A stretch of DNA of 64,000 bases from Porpolomopsis calyptriformis (taxonomy: Eukaryota > Basidiomycota > Agaricomycetes > Agaricales > Hygrophoraceae). The number at the start of each line of letters is the position of its first letter. Within the stretch, counting starts at the first letter, position 1. The notes under the pieces were generated by a model. That model ran no database searches. It was not told where the DNA came from and was given only the letters and a program-made list of their open reading frames with translations. Both the position numbers and the translations under genes were made by a program. This document shows positions 35,622 through 45,456 of the stretch, piece by piece. The stretch is from the NCBI GenBank assembly GCA_951640195.1, contig OX621165.1:2604001-2668000 (forward strand), given 5' to 3'.

Positions 35622-37229
35622 TTAAGATTCCTTGCGATCGCCAATCCTAAGCTTCCCAGAAACCAGCTCCATGATCATCATATTCCGAAAATCAGCAACA
35701 TCAGCCTCTTCCAAAACTGAAGGTATAGCCATACCGTTGACCAGCCACTTGAGATATTGACAGGTATACACCCCGCAATCTGTGGACCCTTTTTGTTGCG
35801 GCACAGACATATCTGTTTCGCAATTCCACCCAGAGAGATTATAATTCACCTCAGTGGTGAGATAATCGCTGACAGCCTTTTTCGACACCTGTCAGCATTT
35901 AATCAGGAACTCTGTGGCTTGAAAATCTCACTTTAATAATGCCTGCCCGGGTCTTCGCATTTCCGCATGCAGTCATACTATCATAGAACTCCCAGCGTCG
36001 ATCCGTGAAGTTCATCCTCAGCAGCAGCCAGTGATTTTGGTTTTGGTTTACGGGGATATAAAGGGACTTCAAGGTTTCCAACGTCTCGTTGATGGAGGAC
36101 AAAGCAGCTGCATACCATCCACGTTTGACCTTTTGGCCATTCTTGGTAACCTGTCAGATCGATGGAAGGAAGGAAACGTTTGGGAAAAGGGCTTACCAAC
36201 TCTGCAGAGAGCAACCTTGTTGCGCCACCATAATCCTTGTGGTCTAGGTTTGATACCTGAGGCCAGAAATATGTCGATATCAGTTTTACTTCTTTATCCT
36301 TATTCTGAGCCCGACAGAGATCGATGTATGAGCCTAGGATAGAGTCATCCAATTCGGCGCCTGGGTTAAGCTTTTGTAGAGCTTTGTGGTCAACGAGGGA
36401 GGTGGAGCGTGGGCATACCAAGGATGGGTCTGCAAGCAGACGTATCCAAGGCATCGTGGAACGCTCTTCCTTGGAGAAAAAGGCATAGATCGGGGTGTCG
36501 ACAAATTTCAATGGTTTGTTTGCCTCTTTTACACCAAATAGTTAGTCTTCAACAAGCAGAGAAAACGCAATGTCTTACCAGCTGCAATAGTACTGCTTGG
36601 GCATGCTCGCAAAAACACATGGAATTGCCAGGCGTAAAGTCTTGTCTTTTTCTCTGGGAAGCCTAGGTGGTCTTTTGAAATTTCTAGCCACCTGGGCAGA
36701 TAAAGCTGGACACTGGGGGTTTTTAAAGCCCTTTCCCACTCTGCGTGTCAATTAAAATTAAAATCGAAGCGTGAATAAATATCTCATTACACTCACCGTC
36801 CAGAGAGGGTGCAGGCATGCCTTCATCCTTCCAGGCACCATATCTCTTAATGAGTTCCATAAAGTCATTGCGGCCCTCTGGGATATGGGTGCATCCACAG
36901 AATGTTCGCCATAGCCATGGGGTGAGGACTTCAGGCGAGCGCAAATTATGCCCCTTCACCCCCTTGAAGTAGTCCTCTATGGCAGCACGCAACCGAGTGT
37001 GGTAGTTGTAGTTATGGCTGTACTGGCCAGTAGCACTTGTATGCCAATACATGTAGTGCGCATCAAAGAGCGCAAGCTCGAATGCTGGGAGGCCATCATC
37101 ATGCAATTCGCAGCATATCGTGCCTATCCAGATGAAATTACGTCCAAAGGTCCATTTAGTGAACTTGCTAACGGGGGGGGTTGTCGACTGATTCCAGAGG
37201 CTTTCATCGTTGGCGAAAACTTCAGCCAT
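35622..37229 (-). CDS. Ulp1-type (C48) cysteine protease with N-terminal module (gene E)
   Basis: Multi-exon gene starting MAEVFANDESLWNQ at 37229. Exon 1 (37229-36797) is the shared module (FELALFDAHYMYW, LTPWLWRTFCGCTH), ending in phase 1 before EWERALKTPSVQ (from 36740). The C-terminal half has the Ulp1/SENP catalytic order: His in NHWLLLRMNF (near 36030), Asp in WEFYDSM (near 35985), the oxyanion Gln in VPQQKGSTDCGVYTCQYL and the nucleophile Cys (near 35790). Such proteases cut SUMO or SUMO-like tags. Free-standing and transposon-borne C48 proteases are common in basidiomycetes. No transposase lies next to this one. All catalytic residues are present. Confidence 0.8.
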
Positions 37230-37637
37230 TCCTTAATTCCAGCTTAAGTTGATTCGCGTACACTAACGGAACCCACACATAAACACTCACCTCACAAAGC
37301 GACTCTATGTGAGGCTTCGGGGTTTCCTAGAAATCCTTATAGGACTAGCCACCAGTTCACTTTACTTCACTTCTTGCAGCCTTCGTTTGCCTGTCGATTA
37401 AATCAAATCACGACACAACTCATGAAACTCACTGCGTGAGCCAAAGCCCTGGGACAACCCACTTATAAGGCTGCGAACAAAGTTGCAGAGTTGGTTGTGT
37501 ATAGTAATATAGAACTAACTAGTGCATCTTAGCGCATACATTTGCTGAATTCAAAAAAAAAAAAAAAAAATCAAATCACGTGAGTCTCTTTTTCCTTAGC
37601 GCCGTTACAACAGACTTTTCATACACGATTAGCTGCA
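37230..37637. promoter_or_regulatory. promoter region with LINE tail and CACGTG box
   Basis: Divergent spacer between the Ulp1-type gene and the gene at 37638. It carries a 158-bp LINE 3' tail (listed separately) inserted directly before a CACGTG box (37577-37582). Confidence 0.55.
37400..37580 (+). mobile_element. 5'-truncated LINE tail with target duplication
   Basis: A 158-bp segment (37413-37570) ends in an 18-A run and is flanked by AAATCAAATCACG at 37400-37412 and a matching TCAAATCACG (with preceding A's) ending at 37580. Its body resembles the end of the element at 41294-42178 (CACTGCGT, AAAGCCC, then a TTAGC/TTAGCGCATAC-like stretch before the A run), so both come from one LINE family. 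Confidence 0.85.
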
Positions 37638-40600
37638 ATGCCCCATACACAATCAGCGACTAGCAACTTTCATGGGGATGATTACTCTGATAGTGATTCC
37701 TCCCAAGGCAACCCACCCTCTCCGATGAATATCTCCCCGACCCAAGGCCACACAACCAATCAACCTTCACCACGCTATACCCCTGAACCCAATGAAGGTG
37801 GTTGGAATCCCAACGATTTCCTGAACATCTCACCTTCTCCCAAAATTTCTGCACGCGGCATAGAGTATGAACAAACAAACAAACATATCTTTATGTCTCT
37901 TTATTAACATATCATCACCAACTAGCACGCAGCCAAATGCCCTCATCCACCAACCACCCCTTACCCAAGCCACCCAGCCTCCTTCCGATCCTGGCCAAGA
38001 GCGCCAAGTAGGTGAACAGACCCACCAGTCGGCTCCATCTCCATCTACCTCCACATCTCGGCCCATCGATCTCACGAAAGACAAGGCCGACTCACACAGG
38101 TATGTATTGGATCTGATCTGTGGCATAGCATAATGACCCACATTCTGTGGTAGTCTAGAGCCATTGTTGGCAGCATTGGAACAGGTGCAAGTCGGAAACA
38201 AACTAACGCTCGCAACATTTGAAAATACCGGCAACCAAGCCACCGCCCCAGCCCAGCCCATTCCTGCATCCAAACCCACCGCCCCTGCCAAACCCGCCGC
38301 CCGAGCCCAAACCACCGCCCCAGCTAAAACCGCCGCCCGAGCCCAAACCACCGCCCCAGCTAAAACCGCCGCCACCGCCAACCCTGCTGCCCCAGCCAAA
38401 TCCGCCACTGTCAACCCCACTGCCCCTGCCAAATCCACCGCCCCTGCCAAACCCGCCGCCCCAGCCCAAACCACTGCCCCAGCCAAACCCGCCGCCACCG
38501 CCAACCCTGCTGCCCCAGCCAAATCCGCCCCCCCAGCCAAATCCGCCCCCCCAGCTAAATCCGCCCCCCCAGCCAAATCCACCGCCCCTGCGACACCTGC
38601 CGCCCCTGCCAACCCTGCCGCCCCAGCCAAGGATACAGCTAATCAACCTGCTGCTGTGATGCGCGGCAGTATAGCAGAGAACCAGCCCGAGTTCAATTTC
38701 GACCTCGGTGACTTGGCAAACATTCCATGTACATCATCCTACATTGTTTCTTTGATGAACAGTTGTTGACATTACACACTCTTTTTAAACAAAGCAACCA
38801 GCTCGAGCGGAGGCAAGCCAACATCACCTCCACTTCAGGATGAAAACTTCGGCATTGATCCGATGCTCACAGCATCATCTTCAATCAACAACCATCCGTT
38901 GCCTGCATCCTCCCCCTCCCTGGATCCACCATCTCAACCCAATGCGAAGCATGTGGGTGCAGAGAGGAGGAGTTCGTCAAGTGGAGCGACGAAAAAACAG
39001 ACTTCCAACCGTGTGCCCGAGAAGAGGAAGAGGAAGGCTGCTGCAGGTGGCCGTGCAGTGAAGCGACGGCGCTATGGGTTTCACACGTCAACCTGCATCA
39101 CGGATGCACTGCCAGGAAACCCTGGCGAAGACTTTCTCCATTCATTGGAGAACATGGATAAACTGACGTCGGAAACGGCATCATCATCTCAAGATGATGA
39201 TGAAGCACAAGGCAAGGGGTCGGCAAAGATGGTAAGAAGATGGGAGGAAAAATAATTTATTACGAGTCCCGCTAATATGCTGCATGTTTTGGATAGTTTT
39301 GCCAATATTGTAGTGATGGTGGGTCATTTGTGGTATGCAGTGAACCAGGGTGTGGTGTCATGCTGTGTGTTTCCTCGGACTCGACTGCGTGTGTCCAGTG
39401 GGATGTTCCTGAGGGAACTCCATGGTACTGCCTGAGGCATTGTCGCCTCAAAAAAATACTTCCCAAGGTTTGGATCTACTTCATGCAAGACAACACCACT
39501 GATTTTCCTTCTTCAGTATACAATCAACTCACGAATAAAATCATTCTTCCACGGGGGGAGGGTTATAACCCCCCTCCTCTACATCCACATATACACATGT
39601 GAGGCAAGAATGGTCAAAGAGACACTAACCGCCCCGAATATCGCAGGGCGATTGAAAGACTTTTACAAGCACGAGCAGGATGACCAGGTGAGGGACGTTT
39701 CCTCGAATGACCGAGTGATTTAGGCTTATGGTATTCTATAAACAGCTCCAGACTATATACGTTTACTTGAATAATGGACGCACTCTCAAAGCATTGCGCT
39801 CACAAGCGGTGGAGTGGATAAAGCGATTCCCGAACTCAGCAGTCCTTGTCGTCCTTGAAGGCCATACTACAGTTCAAACGGGGGAGTTAGTCTACGCATT
39901 CCCAGGGGCCAAAACCAACCGCCACGCCCACATCACCGAAGTAAGTAGTTGTTGGAGGACTTCATAAGAAGATGCTATCGTCGAACTGGAACTGAACCGG
40001 AACCGGTTTCCCCAGATTCTACGCGCTACTATGCAGGATGCATACGATCCCGTGTTTATGCAGAACCCATCAATCAAGGGCTTGATTGCCCTGTGCTGTG
40101 GGCACACATTTCACCACGAGGGAAGTCTACAGTCGTGGAAGTCCCTGGTTGAAAGGTATGCAGGATTTCCCTCTTCCCCTTCCCCTTTGCGACTTCTGCC
40201 CAACAATCAATAAACCGTTTTATCCCTCCTTCTAGTAATATCTTCACTTGGGTCATTGGATTCTCCGCAAAGGTGTTATCGCCTATCAAAGTCACATCTG
40301 CATTGCCGTTATTCGTTGAGCTGGCATTCCTTCAGCAAGAGAAGAACATGCAGGATGTGGAGGAAGCGCTGCATCGGTCATTTGACCGAGTAGACATCCT
40401 CTCACACACACCCGTCCTGCTCATTCGTGCATGGAAGGGATCGGAATCGGAATCAGGAGGTGACATTTCCGTCACGCAATTCGCGCTCTCCAACGAGGAC
40501 TGCCCATGGGGATTGGATCCTCCGGCATGTCCGACATGTGGTGTGGGCTGTTTTGTAACGTCAAGCATGCTTGATAAGAAGGGCGATTGGTGCCGCCTTT

Positions 40601-40788
40601 CATGTGGATTCTGCAAGTCGCGTGTGCAGAAGGTTCGTCGACCTAACTTTGTACAGGACTGTGACAAAAAGCACTTGCGGCCATACAAGTACTGTATTTT
40701 GCCGTTCCCTGTGCCACCTGACGCCTGGGCACACGCTAAGTGGAAGGAAGGTGGAAGGAAGAAGGTGGGCGAAACCCAATCAACATGA
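37638..40788 (+). CDS. PHD-type zinc finger plus caspase-like domain protein
   Basis: Multi-exon gene starting MPHTQSATSNFHGDD. Two disordered exons are followed by an Ala/Pro/Lys repeat exon (APAKPAA-type units, 38220-38635) and a nuclear-localisation-like stretch (EKRKRKAAAGG, KRRRYG). The exon at about 39300-39470 is a PHD/ADD-type finger (FCQYCSDGGSFVVCS ... WYCLRHC). Downstream, VLVVLEGHTT near 39855 and LIALCCGHTF near 40085, followed by a hydrophobic WVIGFSAKVL strand, fit the His-Cys dyad spacing and strand pattern of caspase/CHAT proteases. The C-terminus has two more Cys pairs (CPTCGVGC, CGFCKSR). The caspase-like call is my inference. Several exon joins (39470-39750) are unsettled. 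Confidence 0.6.
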
Positions 40789-41280
40789 GTGGTGTGGACC
40801 TGCCCATGTATACGACTATATTGTACCACATCTTCCTTTGATACAAGTTGCCTCCTGAGCATGGGGCAGTGTTCGATAGTATCCTCTGTGTGATCAACAG
40901 ATAAGACCTTCCTTTGTTGCAAGTCTGAGCATCATCTTTTACAAGCTTCTTCCAAGTTCAGTGTGGCAGAGGCCAGCATTTATTGGTCAAAATCTAGTAT
41001 TTATATATCGGTGGTATGTTGTTCGCAATACAGTATTAGGCCCTGCCTATTCGCCCACACCCATCCTCATTCCCGCCGTTGACTCTGATCCTCGCCTTGC
41101 CTGCTCCTTCTCAATCTTTCTCCCCTCCCGTCATGTATTTGGATAGTATTCTCGGCTACTGCAGCTTAGTAGGCCAAGTCATTGATACTGATTAACTGAA
41201 CTGGAACTGAACTGTGACTGGAGGCAAAGAAAGAAGGGAACGTTAATCGAAACATTCCTTTCTACAGCCTTTCTACAGAA
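40789..41280. other. intergenic
   Basis: Pyrimidine-rich spacer with a small AACTGAACTGG repeat near 41190-41215. No gene is seen. Confidence 0.5.
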
Positions 41281-42191
41281 ATGTGTGTCACGTTGCCCTG
41301 GAGTCATTCACTGGGCCGTAGCCAACTAGGGAGAAAATCCCTGGTTGGGCTCGAGAGGTCAAAATCCATCGCCGGTGGGTCTCTGAGAAAGGCAGAGCGT
41401 ACCCATCCATGTTGTTACCACGTCGGTGCAGTGGTTAGTGTCCGTGTGTGTGTGCAGCTGGGTGTGATCCCCACCTGTACCCTTTAGGGAGGTCGTAATG
41501 ACCAACTCTGCTATTGGACTGTACCTAGCTGGGAGGTCTTTGGACCGCTGGTTTCTTTGCCACACCAATTAGGGAGACTTATGTCGACCTGGTCCAGGTA
41601 GTACACCTATAGGGGAGATGCTACATCGCTGAGGGCCACACACGTCAAGAAGCATTGCCTTACTGCACTCAGGGTGCCCACAAGGGACCCTTTAGACGGG
41701 TTACAAACGCGAGAACACATAATACAAGAGTGCCCGCAATACGACGAACACCAAAACCTCCTCCGGAAAGCATCAAGAAATATCTCACTGCCAGAGATCG
41801 TTCATACTCAAACCTGGAGCGTTCACCAAGACAGGCAGACCCTATGCCAAACCCAAATCCCCCACGTTCGATGAAGAACCCACAGTCCCAGTCCAACAGG
41901 ATGACGACACAACCGAGGGCAACCTAGCCCAGGAAGGCCAACCTATGGCCACACCCCCAAATGCCGAAAACGGTGCAACTCCAGCACAATAAGAAAACAC
42001 CCAACTCAACCCACAAATCACGAGACTCACTGCGTCACCCAAAGCCCCAGGGATTGACCCCCTCATATGTATATAAACAAAGTAGCAGGGCTGGTCATAG
42101 ATAACCAGCCACCACGTCTTAGCACGTACGCTTGCTTGTTGCGGTATATAAATGCTGAAATCAAAAAAAAAAAAAAAAATGTGTGTCACGT
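41281..42191 (+). mobile_element. 5'-truncated LINE (RNase H end) with tRNA-like head and 13-bp target duplication
   Basis: The insert (41294-42178) is flanked by a perfect 13-bp duplication, ATGTGTGTCACGT (41281-41293 and 42179-42191), and ends in an A run. Near 41680-41790 it encodes the end of a LINE polyprotein (LQTREHIIQECPQYDEHQ, then ISLPEI), the zinc-containing segment after RNase H seen in fungal Tad/L1-type elements. Upstream, GTGCAGTGGTTAGTGTC (about 41426) and GTGTGATCCCCAC (about 41463) resemble RNA polymerase III A and B boxes, so it may be a SINE/LINE chimera. Not autonomous. Confidence 0.85.
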
Positions 42192-42192
42192 G
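42187..42192. promoter_or_regulatory. CACGTG box upstream of the TET/JBP gene
   Basis: The palindrome lies at the right edge of the LINE target duplication and about 75 bp before the first coding exon of the TET/JBP gene. The LINE insertion therefore displaced anything further upstream by about 0.9 kb. Confidence 0.4.
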
Positions 42193-42265
42193 AGTCTAAG
42201 TTGAAGCCCACTGTGAGTTGCAAAGTCGTCAAGTACTACCCATTCTTAAAGTGAAATGCCTGTGA

Positions 42266-44105
42266 GAGGAACCCCACAAGTTCCACAACGAATGCATTGA
42301 CTCATGGCTAACATTAAAGGATTTGCTACGCAGTAACACATTGTTGGAAGCTTCTGGTATACCGATCCAGACCAACATCCTCCTCCTCCCTCGCCTCCAG
42401 GCTGCAATTGACATCGAGCAGCATCCAGACTATGACCCGACTGAAGGGCAGGCATTTTTGCCCTATAATCAGCCTCCTCCGGTAGGGGATATGTCATATA
42501 TGATAGAACCCAACGATCTCGATGGTAAGGCAGAAATATCGTAACTATTAAATGAAAACATAACATTCCTATACAGGACATCCAGGAGATACATGCTGGG
42601 GAACAAAGAAAGCCAACCTCTTACCAATGATCAGAGGTATGAACATACTGGCCAATAAGGGACCAAACCCGCCCCTTTCCCCCCTGCATGTAAGGAAGAG
42701 TATTCCCTCTGTCAAAGGTCACCCTCGAACAACTTCAACTGTCAAGAGGTCAAAGAAATCAAGCCACAAGCATCGCAGGGAGCGACGGCAGGAAGCATCC
42801 CTCCACACGATAAAAGTGGGATGCATCAAGCCTACCAACGTCAGACTGAAACACATCGCGTCATCCATCCCAATATCGACCACGGTAGCAACGGAGACCC
42901 TTCCTGTGACTGGCCCTGGGTTCACAGCTCTGCGGTCAGAGAAGAGCAAGAGGATCGAGATAAAGGAGTATTCTCTGGAGGATGTGTTGAGAAACGCACC
43001 CCAATTTGGGTTTAGAATCCAGGAATGGGATGGCATGTAGGTCGATTTCTACCCAATCAAACAAGATTCTCGATCTGATTCGGTGAAAATGTACTGCTAG
43101 TCGTGCGACGCCAATCCTCGATTCTGAGGGGCGTGTGGTAGCTCTTCTAGGTGGACGTCCCCAGTCTCCTGAATGGGAAATCATACACAATGAGGCTGCC
43201 CAAAGAATCTCAGAAGCTCGGGGGCTTTGCGAATTTTCTGCAAAGGATGCATCCCACCGCCAGTGCCGCTCTCCATCCCTCGCCTGCGGTTTTTCATTCG
43301 GAGGAGGACAAAAAGTACAGTATACTTTTCCTCTGCCGCTATGTTTTTTTAATCACGATCTTGGAACATTTTCGTAAAGGTTCCAGGAAATCTTGGCCTT
43401 ACACACAACAATCACGCGGTCATGACGGATTTGATACAATGCTCTGCCATCCAAAGGATAGCAGGGTTCTCGAACGGGCTGTTTGCAGCTTGGGCACCAT
43501 GCCTGTACAAGTACTACTCTACCACGATGTCGGGGCTCCTAGGCCACCATCCACAGCTTAGGATGAACTTCAAAAATAGCGTCTGGAGTGCTATGACCTT
43601 CAACTTTGGTCCTAAGACGATATGTCTGCCTCATCGCGACTTCTCGAACCTTGCCTTTGGGTGGTGTGCTATTACTGCGTTAGGAGACTTTGATCCGAAA
43701 AAAGGAGGCCACCTTTTACTTTGGGATATTAAGTTGGCGATAGAGTTTCCCCCCGGTTCCACGGTGCTTATCCCTTCCGCAATATTCTGTCACTCCAACA
43801 CCAAGGTGCAGGCACACGAGACCCGTGTTTCGTGTACACAGTATGCAGCTGGAGGGCTGTTCAGATGGGTCGAGCATGGATATCGGACAGCGAATGATTT
43901 CATGATGCAGGATCCGATTGGGAAACTAGCCTGCGACTTGCAATCCTCCCCACGATGGAAGAGGGCATCGGAACTTTTCTCTACCTATTCAGAGCTAAGA
44001 GGGGTAAGCAACTTTCCATACTGCGACTCTTGCATGGCTCCGTTACCCAACAACAACTTTTTCAGGAATCTCCCTCCGGTTCATAGCAGCATATCTACTG
44101 TATAG
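42266..44105 (+). CDS. TET/JBP-family DNA dioxygenase (basidiomycete type)
   Basis: Exons 42266-42524, 42577-43036, 43101-43314 and 43380-44003 or on to 44105 join in frame. The true start is unresolved, as the frame meets a TGA at 42263. The N-terminal part has HKFHNECIDSWL and a basic stretch (KRSKKSSHKHRRERR). The catalytic core reads GFSFGGGQKVPGNL, RIAGFSNGLFAAWAP, then CLPHRDFSNLAFGWC (H-x-D iron ligands, about 43627-43650), GGHLLLW, PPGSTVLIPSAIFCHSN (distal His) and TRVSCTQYAAGGLFRWV with the 2-oxoglutarate-side Arg. Such enzymes oxidise 5-methylcytosine, and in mushrooms the family is expanded and often lies near KDZ transposons. None is visible here. The ligands are intact, so it is probably active. 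An optional last intron (44004-44065) changes the C-terminus. Confidence 0.85.
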
Positions 44106-45456
44106 AGGCTATGTCGCAGTGAAATATGTTTAGATTTTGATTTTTTACAAAGCTACTTCTTCGTTGTATACAGTATGGAACGCAAGATTTGCCTGCTAAG
44201 AAAACTTTAAATGCCGTCAACCTGTCAATCTATGACATGCCGAGGTAAAGGACCTTGGGTACACTGTATGATATTTACTGTTTGAAGTATAGTAATACAT
44301 GACAATCCGAACAGAAAAAAAAAAAACCTACACCTTCGCGCTCACGCGAGTATGAGAGACGCGCCCCGATCAAACGATTGAGCTGAACCCGCTCCTTTCG
44401 TTTCTGACCATATCGGTGACGAAACTTTGCGGGAAAGTTAGCGCGAAGGAGAATCCCACGTTTAAAAAAAACTCACTGGAAGAATTTGCGGGAAACGCGG
44501 ATAAAAAATCGCGCGGCACGGACGGTGAGTGTTTTGAGGAAATGGGCTGGGTCCGAAGGATTTTTACGCGTGACAAATGGCTCGGGGGGATGCTCCGGGA
44601 GATGGATGTTAAGAATGTCACCTCCAGCTAAGTAGAGGTTGCATTGATTGAACTGAATGGCGGACATGGCGGTGGTGAAGCGGGATAGGGCAGCGCAAGA
44701 AAGAAAGGTGGTGTGTAATAGAAAAACAAAGACTTGCTCGCTGTACTCTTTGCAATGTCCCTGCATTGTATGAATGTATGCACTTCGAGTTTCATTGAGG
44801 TAGTGATATTCTCATCCTAATACTCCCTTGATAAACTTGAGCCTGTTATGTCCCATACAGCTTGTAGTTGAGGAGGAAAGTGTCTGATTCTGTTAGCCAA
44901 GTAGGTTCCTTGGCTGTAGTGTCTGCACTTTACACAGTGATCAGCATGAGCACGAAGGGTTGACGAATGACTCGATGCCTAGAAGTTAGAGTTGTAGCCA
45001 TTCTTTAGTGCGTTTCACTGCAATCAGGGTGCTGGTTGAAGTTTCCTGACTTAGTCATTCACTCGTGCCCACTTCAACACAAAGCAGCAATTGAACGACC
45101 ATCCAGCTCACAAGTATCGGCTTCGAAACTCACTGAGAGACCTCCAGGTTAACCTAGAGATTGGTTAGTTCACCATGCAAGGCTAATTCAATAGCAATCT
45201 GCAACTCAAGCTCAAATAACCATTACAACGAAAAGAAATTAAATTTGGAGATTAAAGTGAGGTATCTGAATTAAATAAAGGGAATGAAAGCGTACGAGAG
45301 TATACGTGCATGAGTATGATTGAGTGTGCGAGAGTGTATCTAGGAGAACGTATGTGCGAGGAGCGCCGTGCGTATGAAAGCATATGTAAAAGAGCTGTGG
45401 ATGTGAGAGCATATGTACGAGAGCAATTATTCAAAGGACATACATGCGGATTGGGA
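44106..45456. other. intergenic, no convincing gene
   Basis: Holds the second copy of the 29.2-kb dispersed repeat (44174-44265) and a 12-A run near 44316. A minus-strand reading frame at 44473-44766 includes AIQFNQCNLYLAGGDILNIH. It may be a remnant of an N-terminal segment known from other basidiomycete proteins, but I cannot place it. Confidence 0.45.
44174..44265 (+). repeat. dispersed repeat, copy 2
   Basis: Direct-orientation relative of 29203-29290, sharing TTGCCTGCTAAGAAAACTTT and TATGACATGCC/CTACGACATGCC blocks. It lies just after the TET/JBP stop codon. Confidence 0.75.

Noticed and set aside
38203..38646. Gly-rich frame on the minus strand and Pro-rich frame on the plus strand at 38.2-38.7 kb
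   Set aside because: Shadow readings of the Ala/Pro/Lys repeat exon, which fits the plus-strand gene.
19441..44105. KDZ transposon carrying the TET/JBP gene
   Set aside because: No KDZ transposase motif or terminal inverted repeat was found in the window, despite the known association.
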